A stretch of DNA of 64,000 nucleotides, taken from positions 2,108,001-2,172,000 of the forward strand of contig OY969891.1 of assembly GCA_963704355.1 (NCBI GenBank), given 5' to 3'. This DNA is from Bog-473 sp963704355 (lineage in GTDB: Bacteria; Actinomycetota; Acidimicrobiia; Acidimicrobiales; RAAP-2). The notes below the pieces were generated by a model, which did not search any database, was not told the DNA's origin, and saw only the letters and a program-made list of their open reading frames with translations. Position numbers and translations under genes: made by a program. How positions within the stretch are numbered: position 1 is the first letter of the stretch; every line of letters begins with the position of its first letter. Shown here one piece after another: positions 33,474 through 42,922 of the stretch.

Positions 33474-34946
33474 ATGCTCGCCTCCATCGCGTCAGCCACA
33501 CTCCACGGGGCCGTCGGCCGCGCTGTTTCCGTCGAGGTGCACGTCGGCAAGGGCCTGCCGGGCTTCACCATCGTTGGCCTGCCCGATGCCCCCGTCCGCG
33601 AGGCGCGCGACCGGGTGCGGGCCGCCCTGCTCTCGAGCGGTCTGCCCTGGCCGGTGCACCGCGTCACCGTCAACCTGGCGCCCTCGGGCGTGCGCAAGGG
33701 CGGCGCCGGGCTCGATCTGCCCATCGCGGTCGGCCTGCTCGTCGCCACGTGCCAGTTGCCGCCCGCCTGTGCCGACGGGGTGGCCTTCTGCGGTGAGCTG
33801 GGGCTCAACGGCGCACTCCGCCACGTCCCCGGGGTGATCGCCGTGGCCGACGCCACGGCGCCGCAGGGGCTCGTGGTGCCGCTCTGCGACGTGCGGGAGG
33901 CCGCCCTGGTCCGCGGCGACGCCGCCAAGGGCGCCGGCACGTTGGCCGACCTGGTGCGCGTGCTGCGCGGCCAGGCGCCGTGGCCCGAGCCGCCGGCACC
34001 GGTCGCCGTTGCCAGCGTGGCGCCCGTCCCCGACCTCGCCGAGGTGCGCGGGCAGGCCCTCGGCCGTCGTGCCCTCGAAGTGGCCGCCGCGGGCCATCAC
34101 CACATGCTGATGATCGGTCCGCCGGGCGCGGGCAAGACGATGCTCGCCGAGCGACTGCCCGGCGTGCTCGCCCCTCTGACGCCCGAGCAGGCGCTCACCG
34201 TGACGCGGATTCACTCCGCGGCTGGCCGCGCCCTGCCCGAAGGCGCGCTCCTGTCGTGCCCACCGTTCCGGTCGCCGCACCACCAGTCGACCGTGGTCTC
34301 GCTGGTGGGCGGCGGCAGCTGGTCGCTGCGCCCCGGCGAGATCAGCCTGGCCACCCACGGTGTCCTCTTCCTCGACGAGCTGGGCGAGTTTCCCATCGCC
34401 GCCCTCGAAGCCCTGCGCCAGCCTCTCGAAGAAGGCGTGATTCGGGTCAGCCGCGCCGGTGGCACCTCCACCTTCCCGGCGGACTTCCTTCTCGTCGCCG
34501 CCATGAATCCCTGTCCGTGCGGCGCCGGGGTGCGTCCTGGCGCGTGCAGTTGCACGCGGGCGTCGCGGGCGCGTTATCAGCGCCGGATCTCCGCGCCGTT
34601 GCTCGACCGCTTCGACCTGGTGGTCCCGCTGGACCTGCCGACGCCCGACGACCTGCTCTCCGAGATCCCCGGCGAGTCGTCGGCGCGCGTCGCGGCGCGG
34701 GTCGCGGCGGCCCGGGCCCGCGCTGAGCATCGGCCCGCGACGCGTGGGGCGCGGCCGGTCACCCCGGAGGCGGTCGGCCTTCTGGAGCAGAAGCTCCGCG
34801 AGGGGCTGCTGAGCGCCCGCGGGCTGCAGAAGGTCAGGCACGTTGCGCGGACGGTGGCCGACCTCGACGGCCAGCAGGTCGTCTCGTACGCGCATGTCTC
34901 GGAGGCGATCTCGCTCCGGGCCGGCCGCAACGCGATCGTGACATGA
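33474..34946 (+). CDS. comM: ComM / YifB family Mg-chelatase-like AAA+ ATPase
   Basis: ComM is a hexameric helicase that extends branch migration during natural transformation. The 490-residue product has the N-terminal S5-like domain ('GLPGFTIVGLPDAPVREAR', 27-45), Walker A 'GPPGAGKT' (215-222), Walker B 'VLFLDEL' (297-303), the sensor region 'AAMNPCPCG' (342-350) with a Cys set at 347, 349, 358 and 360, and the C-terminal Mg_chelatase_C domain. ATG 33474. The stop overlaps the dprA start (ATGA at 34943). The upstream region and first 70 codons are duplicated at 31527, and a degenerate part at 7401. Confidence 0.95.
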   Translation: MLASIASATLHGAVGRAVSVEVHVGKGLPGFTIVGLPDAPVREARDRVRAALLSSGLPWPVHRVTVNLAPSGVRKGGAGLDLPIAVGLLVATCQLPPACADGVAFCGELGLNGALRHVPGVIAVADATAPQGLVVPLCDVREAALVRGDAAKGAGTLADLVRVLRGQAPWPEPPAPVAVASVAPVPDLAEVRGQALGRRALEVAAAGHHHMLMIGPPGAGKTMLAERLPGVLAPLTPEQALTVTRIHSAAGRALPEGALLSCPPFRSPHHQSTVVSLVGGGSWSLRPGEISLATHGVLFLDELGEFPIAALEALRQPLEEGVIRVSRAGGTSTFPADFLLVAAMNPCPCGAGVRPGACSCTRASRARYQRRISAPLLDRFDLVVPLDLPTPDDLLSEIPGESSARVAARVAAARARAEHRPATRGARPVTPEAVGLLEQKLREGLLSARGLQKVRHVARTVADLDGQQVVSYAHVSEAISLRAGRNAIVT

Positions 34947-36003
34947 GCCTGCCCGAAGAGGCCTACGCCGCCGCTTTGGCCTCGATGCCGGCGGTGGGGC
35001 CGTCGACGCTCCGCAGCTTGCTGCGCTCGGATCCACCGTCTGCGGCCTGGGCGCGCTCGCGCCACGGGGTGGACCCAGGCACCGATGTCGTGGCGGAGGT
35101 GTGGGAACGCCATCGCCGGCTCGGGATCTCGGTACTGCGGCGCGGCGAGGGGTCCTATCCGGCGCGCCTGCTCGATGATCCGCAGGCACCCGCCGTCCTG
35201 TTCTGCCTCGGTGACCCCTCGGCCCTCGACAGCGCGTCGACAGTGGCGCTGGTGGGCACACGCGCCCGACGCGCTACGGCATCGGCGTCGCCGCGCAGTT
35301 CGCCGCCGACCTCACCGCAGTAGGGGTCAGCGTGGTCTCGGGCTTGGCGCTGGGCATCGACGGCGCCGCGCACGAGGGCGCGTGCGGCGCAGGCGCGCCG
35401 CCCATCGGCGTGGTGGCCGGCGGGCTCGACGACCCCTACCCGCGCCGGCACGAACGGTTGTGGGACCGCGTGGCCGAGCACGGGGTGATCGTCTCGGAGT
35501 CGCCGGCCGGGGTGCGGACCGAGAAGTGGCGGTTCCCCGTCCGGAACCGGTTGCTGGCGGCCCTGAGCGACGTGGTGGTCGTCGTCGAGAGCCGGCACCA
35601 GGGCGGGTCGCGTTACACGGTGGACGCGGCGATGGAGCGGGGCGTCCCGGTGGGGGCGGTCCCCGGGTCGATCCGGAGCCCCACGTCGGAGGGGACCAAC
35701 GCGCTATTGGCCGAGGGCGCGTTTCCCGTGTGCTCGGCGGGCGACATCCTCGTGGCGCTGTCGCTCGCGGGCGCAACGGTGCCCATTGTTCGCATCCCGC
35801 CGAGCGCCCAGGACGTCCCGCGGCGCCAGCCCCGCGCGGGCCGAGAGCGCGTGGTCTACGACGCGTTGACCTACGACCCCTCCTCGCTGGACGCTCTTGC
35901 CATCCAGACGGGCCTCGACTTCTCTGCGCTGTGTGGCACCCTCGAAGGGCTGGCCCAGGCCGGGCTGGCCCGGGACACCGGGGGCTGGTGGGAGCGGGTC
36001 TGA
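34943..36003 (+). pseudogene. dprA: DNA processing protein DprA, frameshifted
   Basis: DprA loads RecA onto incoming single-stranded DNA in transformation. The frame from ATG 34943 gives the N-terminal helical domain and the Rossmann start 'STVALVGTR', then runs out of frame. Homology resumes in the next frame as 'TRYGIGVAAQFAADL' and 'VVSGLALGIDGAAHEGA', then 'VVVVESRHQGGSRYT' and a C-terminal winged-helix region ('ALAIQTGLDFSALCGTLEGL'). The shift lies within 35261-35270 (CGCGCCCGAC); one missing base would restore about 353 residues. A single-base assembly error is as likely as a real loss. Confidence 0.88.
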
Positions 36004-36156
36004 ACAGGCTGCGGGCATCCGGTTCGGGTCGCGCCATGTGCGATTTGGGCACCGCACCCTGGTCCGGCCGTGGCGCCCGCCCGCCGGACTGCTCGGCCTC
36101 CTGAGGGCCCGGCCGGCCGCAGCGGCGCCCCAGCTGCCTCCCGGTCGCGCCGGCAA

Positions 36157-36738
36157 GTGCTGAGGTGGGGGACCGCGGGCGCCCTAATCTGCGACGCCGT
36201 GGACGGCGGACGGTTTCTCCAGGCCCTGGACGTGGTTGCGCTGGTCGACGCCGCCGCCCGGGCCGAGGCCGACGGGGCCGCGGCCGTGTTCGTAAGCGAG
36301 GGCCCGCTCGGCGATCCCTTCGTGCTGGCGGCCGCCCTGAGCGTCTCCGTGCCGCGGGTGCTCCTGGGGACGCGGGTCGCGTTGCCCCCCTACGGGCGCC
36401 ACCCGACGTTGCTGGCCCGCGAAGCCACCAGTCTCGACCTCGTCTGCGACGGACGTGCCGTGCTCTGCTTCGTCCCGCCCTTCGGCGAACAACTGGCCGA
36501 GGCCGTCGCCCTCTGCCGCGCCATGTGGCGGGACGGGACCGCCCACAGCGCCGGGCCCGAGTTCCCCGTGCCGGGCGCGGTGAACCTGCCGCGCCCCGCC
36601 ACCGCGCACAGCCCGCTGCTGGCCCTGGACCTCACGGGCTTCGCCGCCGGCTCAGCGCCGCCGGCGGTGGACGGCCTGGCCGACCTGCTCCTGCTTCCAA
36701 CCGATGACCCGGCGGTCTGCCGGCTGGAGTGCGTGTGA
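36157..36738 (+). CDS. Short luciferase-like (LLM) domain protein
   Basis: A 193-residue protein from GTG 36157 that resembles the N-terminal two-thirds of bacterial luciferase-like monooxygenases: 'DVVALVDAAARAEADGAAAVFVSEG', 'FVLAAALSVSVPRVLLGTRVALPPYGRHPTLLAREATSLDLV'-type barrel strands and 'EAVALCRAMWRDG'. It is much shorter than the ~300-residue family, lacking the C-terminal barrel strands, and may not bind flavin or F420 normally. It overlaps the acyltransferase gene at its stop (GTGA), suggesting an operon. Confidence 0.65.
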   Translation: MLRWGTAGALICDAVDGGRFLQALDVVALVDAAARAEADGAAAVFVSEGPLGDPFVLAAALSVSVPRVLLGTRVALPPYGRHPTLLAREATSLDLVCDGRAVLCFVPPFGEQLAEAVALCRAMWRDGTAHSAGPEFPVPGAVNLPRPATAHSPLLALDLTGFAAGSAPPAVDGLADLLLLPTDDPAVCRLECV

Positions 36739-38864
36739 CCGACGCCACCCTCGTCACCGAGCACGCCGAGCTCAGTGGCGTCGACACGGCGGTGACCGGC
36801 CGGCACCTGCCCGCGCTCAACGGGCTGCGCGGCCTCGCCGTCCTCGGCGTCGTGGCCTACCACCTCCAGCTCGGCTGGGCGTCCGGGGGGTACCTGGGCG
36901 TGGACCTGTTCTTCGTGCTCTCGGGCTTTCTCATCACGACGCTGCTGCTCGAGGAGTGGGTCGGTTCGGGCCGCATCAATCTCGCCGCGTTCTGGGGACG
37001 CCGGGCGCGGCGGCTGCTGCCTGCCCTCTTCCTGGTCGTGGCCGCGCTGGCGCTCTACCTCGTCTGCGACGCGGTCTTCGGCGGTCCCGGCGCCAACGGC
37101 CTCGTCGACCTGTCCGGTTTGCGCGGCGATGCGATCGCCACGCTGCTCTACGTCAACAACTGGCATCTGATCTACGCGCACCAGTCCTACTTCGCCCAGT
37201 TCTCGACGCCGTCTCCGCTGCAGCACACCTGGTCCCTGGCGATCGAGGAGCAGTTCTACCTCGTCTGGCCGCTCGTACTGCTCGTGCTGCTGCGCTTCGG
37301 CCGGCAGACGTGGCGCGGCACCGGCCTAGCCGTCGCGGTCAGCCTCGGGGTCCTGTCGTCGATGCTCATGGCCGTCCTGTTCCAACCCGGCACCGATCCC
37401 TCGCGGATCTACTTCGGGACCGACACCCGGCTCTTCGACCTCATGGCCGGCGCCACGATCGCCTTCATCGCCGCCGCGCGCCCGCAGCCGAACCTGCGGG
37501 CGCGCCGGACGCTCCACGTCGTGGGACCGGTCGCCGCCGTGGTGCTCGGGGTGTTCTGGGTCACCGCCGGCACGGCCGGTGGCTTGCCGACCGACTTCAT
37601 GTTCGAGGGCGGGTTCCTGCTCTGCGCCGTGCTGGCCGGACTCGTGGTGGCCGACGCCCGGCTCATCGAACCCGGGTGGTTCTCCCGTGGCCTCGCCTGG
37701 GCGCCGCTGCACTTCCTCGGCACCATCTCGTATGGCATCTACCTGTGGCACTGGCCGGTCATCGTGTACCTCAACGGGTCCCGCACGGGCCTCTCGGCGT
37801 GGCCCCTCGACATCCTGCGTGTCGCGGTGACCCTCGCCGTGTCGACGGCGAGCTACTACCTCGTGGAGCGACCGATCCGTCGGGCCCGCCTGCACGGATG
37901 GGTGCGCTACTTCGGTGCGCCGTTGGCGGGCGTGCTCACTGCGGTCCTCATCGTCGTCGCCACCTTTCCCGCGGTGGCCGACCCGGCCCAGGTGGTCGGC
38001 ACGACGCGCCTCCCGACCGCGCGGGGCACGTCGGTACCCGGTGCCGGCGGCTTCTCCGGACAGCGGCCGATCGTCCTGCAGACCGCGCCGTCGCCGTCCG
38101 ATCCGTTGCGGGTCATGCTTCTCGGCGACTCGGTGATGCACGACGCCTCCTACGGGATCACGGCGGCGCTGTCGGCCACCGGCGACGTCACGGTCGCCAC
38201 GCGCACGATCGACGGCTTCGGGCTCAGCACGGCGACGAATTGGCCCACGTCCATCCCCTCGCTGATCCGCCAGACCAAGGCCCAGGTGATCGTCGCCTCG
38301 TGGAGCTGGGACCAGTACGGGCCGACGACCCCCAACGCCTTACATCAGCCCACGCAGTACACGCGGCTCCTCCGTCGTGCCGTGGCCACCATGTTGGCGC
38401 CCGGCAACGGCGTCGAAGGAGTGATCTTCACCCAGTTCCCCCAATCGGGGGCCCTCCCGGCGTCCTCCCCGGCTCAGCAGGCCAGCTACAACAAGGAACG
38501 TTCGGACGGCGTGGTGGCCTGGAACGACATCGCCCGAGGCATGACCAAGGACTTCCCGGGTCGGGTCATGTACTTCCCGCTGGCGGACTCGGTGCTGCTC
38601 GACGGGAAGTTCTCGCCGTGGCTGCCACCCGAGAACGATCCACACGCCCCCAGCAGCCAGTGGATCCGCGTGCGCAAGCTCGACAAGGTGCACCTGTGCC
38701 CCGAGGGCAGCGCCCGTTACGCCGCCGCGCTCCTGGCGGACACGACCAAGGTCTTCGGGCTCGGCCCGGCGAGCGCCGACTGGTCCCAGGGGTCATGGAC
38801 CTCCGACCCCAACTTCAACGACCCGCCCGGAGCGTGTCCGGATGACCACCCTCCGGGCGGGTAA
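36729..38864 (+). CDS. Membrane acyltransferase-3 fused to SGNH domain
   Basis: A 711-residue OafA/YrhL-type protein. The acyltransferase-3 domain (about 25-395) has ten or so membrane segments, the motifs 'LRGLAVLGVVAYHLQLGW' (His) and 'FWGRRARRLLPALFLVV', and 'HTWSLAIEEQFYLVWPL'. The extracytoplasmic SGNH domain (about 455-700) has 'VMLLGDSVMHDASYG' (GDS), 'ASWSWDQYG' and 'LDKVHLCPEGSARYA' with the D..H pair. Such proteins O-acetylate cell-wall or surface glycans. GTG 36729 or GTG 36735, which overlaps the upstream stop as GTGA, is the start. Confidence 0.93.
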   Translation: MRVTDATLVTEHAELSGVDTAVTGRHLPALNGLRGLAVLGVVAYHLQLGWASGGYLGVDLFFVLSGFLITTLLLEEWVGSGRINLAAFWGRRARRLLPALFLVVAALALYLVCDAVFGGPGANGLVDLSGLRGDAIATLLYVNNWHLIYAHQSYFAQFSTPSPLQHTWSLAIEEQFYLVWPLVLLVLLRFGRQTWRGTGLAVAVSLGVLSSMLMAVLFQPGTDPSRIYFGTDTRLFDLMAGATIAFIAAARPQPNLRARRTLHVVGPVAAVVLGVFWVTAGTAGGLPTDFMFEGGFLLCAVLAGLVVADARLIEPGWFSRGLAWAPLHFLGTISYGIYLWHWPVIVYLNGSRTGLSAWPLDILRVAVTLAVSTASYYLVERPIRRARLHGWVRYFGAPLAGVLTAVLIVVATFPAVADPAQVVGTTRLPTARGTSVPGAGGFSGQRPIVLQTAPSPSDPLRVMLLGDSVMHDASYGITAALSATGDVTVATRTIDGFGLSTATNWPTSIPSLIRQTKAQVIVASWSWDQYGPTTPNALHQPTQYTRLLRRAVATMLAPGNGVEGVIFTQFPQSGALPASSPAQQASYNKERSDGVVAWNDIARGMTKDFPGRVMYFPLADSVLLDGKFSPWLPPENDPHAPSSQWIRVRKLDKVHLCPEGSARYAAALLADTTKVFGLGPASADWSQGSWTSDPNFNDPPGACPDDHPPGG

Positions 38865-38889
38865 AGCGCTGAAGCTGCTGGGTTAAGAG

Positions 38890-41800
38890 CTAACCCCCTG
38901 TCGTCAACGACCCGAAGCCGATGGCCCCGTTGATCGGCTTGTTGAGGTGGATGTTCCCCAAGGAGCCTTCGTACGGTGCGTCGCCGAACGTGTACACGCC
39001 CCCGTCGGCCCCGAACATCCAGTAACCGTTGCCGGTCGAGGTGGCCTGGCCGAAGACGATGGGAGCGTTGATCGGGAAGTTGATCTGACCCAAGCCGGAC
39101 GACGCGTCGCCGAAGGACAGCACGGACCCGTTGCTCTGGAAGATCCAGTAGCCGTTCCCGGTCGGCGTGGTGGCGAGGGATACCACCGGCGCCACCGTCT
39201 GGCCGTAGCCCGAGCCCAGGTTGGACGGGGCGTTGCCGAACGCGTAGATGGCTCCGTCCTTACCGACGAGCCAGTAGCCCGCGTTGTTGGGGTTGGGCCC
39301 GGCGCCGAAGGGGTAGGTGGTCGCGCTTTCGATGGGGGCCGACGGCGTGATGAAGAGCCCCGGCAGCGATCCCTCGAAGAGGGCGTCACCGAAGTCGAAC
39401 ACCCCACCGTCCGTGGCGAACATGCGATAGCCGCCGCCGTCGGGCGTGGCCTCGGCCGCGACGATGGGTCCGTTCAGCGTGCGATGTTGAGGCCCGAGCA
39501 CGCCGGGCACCGACCCGTCGAAGTTGGCATCACCGAAGGCGAACACGCCACCGTCGGCCGCGAACAGCCAGTACCCGCCGTGGTCCGGCGTGTCGGCCAT
39601 GGCCACGATCGGCTGGTTCAGCGGCTTGCCGCCCATGGAGCCGTAGAACTGCGCGCCGCCGAAGGCGAACACGCCGCCGTCCGACGCCGACATCCAGTAT
39701 CCGGGCGAGATGTACGTGAAGTTCTCCGGCGACAACGCGGACCCGCCAGCCGTGGTGACGACCACCGGGACGCTGCCGGTGCCCGGCGGCTCGACGACCG
39801 TCACGGTCGTGCAGTCGGCGGACACGGACTTCACGGTGGCTCGTGCGTTGCCGAACATCACGGTTGGATTGCCACTCGTCGGGTTCTCGCACAAGTCCGA
39901 GCCCTTGATGATCACGGTCTCGCCACCAATGTTGGGACCGCTGGTCGGGTTGATGCCCGAGACCACCGGCGACGCGACGTAGGTGTACGGCTCACTGTTC
40001 GAGGTGCCGCCGCCATCGCTCACCGTGACGTTGACCATGCCCGTTCCCGGTGCGGGCAGAGGGCTCATGGGGGAGACCGCGGTGATCGTGGTCGAGCTCA
40101 CGACGACGACGTCGGTGGCCAGCGCCCCGTTGAAGTTGACCTGCGTCGAGGTGTCACCCACGGCGAAGTTGGTCCCGGTGATGGTCACGTTCGTGCCGCC
40201 GCCCACGGGACCCTGGTCCGGGTTGATGCCGTCGGCACCGATGGTGGGCGTCGCCTCGTAGGTGTAGAGCTCCAACGCTTGGGCCGTGCCGCCATCCGCT
40301 GTGACGCAGACGGGGACCGCACCAGCGGCGTGCGCAGGCGTGACGACCGTCGCGTCGGTGTCACTGATCCCGGTCACGCTCGTACCGGGGGTGCCTCCCA
40401 CTGCCCCCGCGGACGTACACGAGGTGGTGTCGAAGACGACGGCGCTGATTCCGGTCAGTCCGGTCCCAGACAGGGTGACCGTTTGCCCGCCGGCGGTTGG
40501 CCCGAACGCGGGATTGAGACCGTTGACGCCGATGGTCGGCGGACCGACATAGGTGAACGGCTCTTGGTTCGAAGGCCCGCCGGCGTCACTGACGATGACT
40601 TCGGCCACACCCGCCACTCCGGGCGGGCTCGTTGCCGTGATCTTCGTCGCGCTCACGACGACGACATTGGTGGCGAGGTTCCCTGCGAAGGTGACGGTTG
40701 CCGGACCGCCAAGCGCCGTGCTGGTCGGGAAGTTGGTCCCGGTGATGGTGACGTTGGTGCCACCGGCCGTCGGTCCCATGTCGGGCACGATCCCATTGAC
40801 CGTGGTGATCGTCGGAGCCGCGATGTACGTGAAGGTCTGGGGGTTGGAGGTCCCGCCCGAAGTGGTGACGGTCACGTTCACCGGACCCGGACCTGTTGTG
40901 CTCGCGGGCGAGGTCGCGGTGATGGTCGTGGGCGAGACGACGACCACGTTGGTGGCGGCGTTCGCCCCGAAGTCCACCGCCAGGTTGGGGTCACCCGCAG
41001 CAAAGTTCGTGCCGGTGATCGTCACGTTCGTCCCGCCCGCGACAGGTCCCAGGTTGGGGACGATGCCGTTGGTCGTCGCGATCGTCGGCGCCGCCAAATA
41101 CGTGAACTGGTCGGCCACGACAGCGGGACTGGTCCCGCCGGGCGTCGTGACCTGCACGTCGACCGTTCCGGCGGTGTGGGCCGGGGAGACCGCGGTCACC
41201 TCGGTGGGGCTGACCACGGTGACGTCCGTCGCCGGGTTGCCGGTTCCGAAGGCGACGCTGGTTTGCGCACTGGTGGCCGTGAAGCCGTTGCCCATGATCG
41301 TGACCTTGGTCCCGCCCGCGGTGGGGCCGAACTGAGGGCTAATGCCGGTGACGTTGATGTTCGACGTGATGTAGGTGTAGGTCAGCGGTGGCGACGAGGT
41401 GCCACCGGCGTCCGTCACCGTGACGTTCACGGGACCGGCCGTGCCGGCCGGCGTCACGCCGGTCAGGGACGCACCGCCGGGCGCGACGACCACGTCGGTG
41501 GCGGCGTTCCCACCGAAGGAGACCGTCGAATCGGGGCCTAGATTGGCTCCGTTGATCGTGAAGGCCTGTCCTCCGGTGGTCGGACCGGCGGACGGCACGA
41601 TCGACGTTGTGCTCGGTTGGACCTCGTAGGTGAAGGTACAAGCCGGTGTCGGCGTCGAACAACTGGATCCGAAGTTGTTGCCGACGACCACCGGGACCGT
41701 CGTGTTGTTCGTGATCGTGGGGTCGGCCGGGCTGGTCGCCGTCATCTCGGTCGGGCTGACGTAGGCCACGTTGGTGGCGGCATTCGTACCGAAGTCCACG

Positions 41801-42606
41801 GTCGACGTGGGGATGAAACCGGTGCCCGTGATCGTGACGTTGGTGCCGCCCGCTTTCGGCCCGAAGTTCGGCACGACCGAGGTCACTGTCGGCGGGGCCA
41901 GGATGTCAGGGCCCGATGCCTGGCAGAAGGAGTGGGCGGCGTTGATGACGACGCCACTGTGCAACGCACTCAGCAAAGTGATCTGCAGACCGATGACGTC
42001 AATGGACGTGTTGTTGGGGGTGTTGACGACCGTCTGCTTGTTGAGCGTGATCGTGACCAGACCCGCGAGCGGCCCGAGCTGGGCCGCGGTGAGTCCCGTG
42101 TTGGGCGGAACGGGGGACGGAATATCCACCGTAGAGCCACCGATGGACAGGCCGACGACCGTCGTCGACCCGGTCGAACCAACGGCAGACGAGGTGCAGG
42201 TCGTGTTGATGGCGTCGACGTTGAGCAGAGGGTTGAGTACTGACAGACCGAGGAGGCCGGAGAGACCTTCCACTCCTGCGTTCGAAGTAATGGTCTCGTT
42301 CGCGTCGCTGAAGTTGGTCGACGTGGTATCCGCGTTCAATGTGTTGGCGGTGATGACGCCCGGCAGGTCGACGGGGAGCGTCGTCATCAGGCTCGACGGC
42401 TGGCCGTCGGGGCCGAGCGTCACCGCCGGGATCGGTCCCAAGAGGTCTCCGCCCAATAACTGGACGTTGATGCCGTAGGCGTTTCCGGTCCCGGTATCGG
42501 GGCCTTGCGCTTCGGCCGCTGCGCCGAAGAGTGCCGACGTGCCGGCAACAGTTGCGATCGCAACCGCCATGGTGATGAGCGACTGCCTGAGGCGAAAAGC
42601 CAGCAT
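38890..42606 (-). CDS. Giant secreted IPT/TIG-repeat surface protein
   Basis: A 1238-residue protein with a signal peptide ('SLITMAVAIATVAGTSALFGAAAEA', cleavage near 33). After an N-terminal Asn/Thr-rich region (about 35-235) come eight IPT/TIG Ig-like domains, each opening like 'VPNFGPKAGGTNVTITG' or 'SPQFGPTAGGTKVTIMG', to about residue 985. The C-terminus has six 'GYW(L/M)...DGGVFAFGDA.F.GS' repeats of about 35-45 residues, a module I associate with acidimicrobial surface proteins. No sortase or membrane anchor is seen. A structural or adhesive role is inferred. Repeat-level identity makes assembly collapse possible. Confidence 0.88.
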   Translation of the reverse strand: MLAFRLRQSLITMAVAIATVAGTSALFGAAAEAQGPDTGTGNAYGINVQLLGGDLLGPIPAVTLGPDGQPSSLMTTLPVDLPGVITANTLNADTTSTNFSDANETITSNAGVEGLSGLLGLSVLNPLLNVDAINTTCTSSAVGSTGSTTVVGLSIGGSTVDIPSPVPPNTGLTAAQLGPLAGLVTITLNKQTVVNTPNNTSIDVIGLQITLLSALHSGVVINAAHSFCQASGPDILAPPTVTSVVPNFGPKAGGTNVTITGTGFIPTSTVDFGTNAATNVAYVSPTEMTATSPADPTITNNTTVPVVVGNNFGSSCSTPTPACTFTYEVQPSTTSIVPSAGPTTGGQAFTINGANLGPDSTVSFGGNAATDVVVAPGGASLTGVTPAGTAGPVNVTVTDAGGTSSPPLTYTYITSNINVTGISPQFGPTAGGTKVTIMGNGFTATSAQTSVAFGTGNPATDVTVVSPTEVTAVSPAHTAGTVDVQVTTPGGTSPAVVADQFTYLAAPTIATTNGIVPNLGPVAGGTNVTITGTNFAAGDPNLAVDFGANAATNVVVVSPTTITATSPASTTGPGPVNVTVTTSGGTSNPQTFTYIAAPTITTVNGIVPDMGPTAGGTNVTITGTNFPTSTALGGPATVTFAGNLATNVVVVSATKITATSPPGVAGVAEVIVSDAGGPSNQEPFTYVGPPTIGVNGLNPAFGPTAGGQTVTLSGTGLTGISAVVFDTTSCTSAGAVGGTPGTSVTGISDTDATVVTPAHAAGAVPVCVTADGGTAQALELYTYEATPTIGADGINPDQGPVGGGTNVTITGTNFAVGDTSTQVNFNGALATDVVVVSSTTITAVSPMSPLPAPGTGMVNVTVSDGGGTSNSEPYTYVASPVVSGINPTSGPNIGGETVIIKGSDLCENPTSGNPTVMFGNARATVKSVSADCTTVTVVEPPGTGSVPVVVTTAGGSALSPENFTYISPGYWMSASDGGVFAFGGAQFYGSMGGKPLNQPIVAMADTPDHGGYWLFAADGGVFAFGDANFDGSVPGVLGPQHRTLNGPIVAAEATPDGGGYRMFATDGGVFDFGDALFEGSLPGLFITPSAPIESATTYPFGAGPNPNNAGYWLVGKDGAIYAFGNAPSNLGSGYGQTVAPVVSLATTPTGNGYWIFQSNGSVLSFGDASSGLGQINFPINAPIVFGQATSTGNGYWMFGADGGVYTFGDAPYEGSLGNIHLNKPINGAIGFGSLTTGG

Positions 42607-42922
42607 TGGGTGGTCCCTTCCGAGGTTCGACTGCCTGTCCTGCGACTGTCCACTACTTCCGGCGGGTCACTTCCGACGGGTCCGCCGAAGTGCTACGCCG
42701 TACTGCCGCCGACCGCCTCGCCATTCTGTGTGAGCGCACTCACCGCCAGCTCACGATGCAGTCCACGACAGTTTGCCCTGTCTGAGCGCACAATGCACAA
42801 CGTTGGTGATTGCCTTCACTTGTGGTGCAGAGGGTGTCGGGTTGACGATTTCGGACGTGTCGCACGCATTCAGCGCGAGGCGGCCTCGTTGCAACGGGGG
42901 GGTCACCGATACCGTCACCGCC
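42607..42922. other. Divergent intergenic region
   Basis: It separates the giant surface protein gene (leftward) from the endonuclease IV pseudogene (rightward). No repeat or small gene was recognised. Confidence 0.5.

Noticed and set aside
36704..38845. A 713-codon frame overlapping the acyltransferase gene
   Set aside because: It is a frame-shifted reading of the acyltransferase gene, Arg-rich and without hydrophobic membrane segments.
38947..41541. An 864-codon plus-strand frame antisense to the IPT protein
   Set aside because: It is the complement of a real repeat protein in GC-rich DNA; its sequence is Arg/Gly/Asp-rich without recognisable domains, while the minus-strand frame has a signal peptide and IPT motifs.
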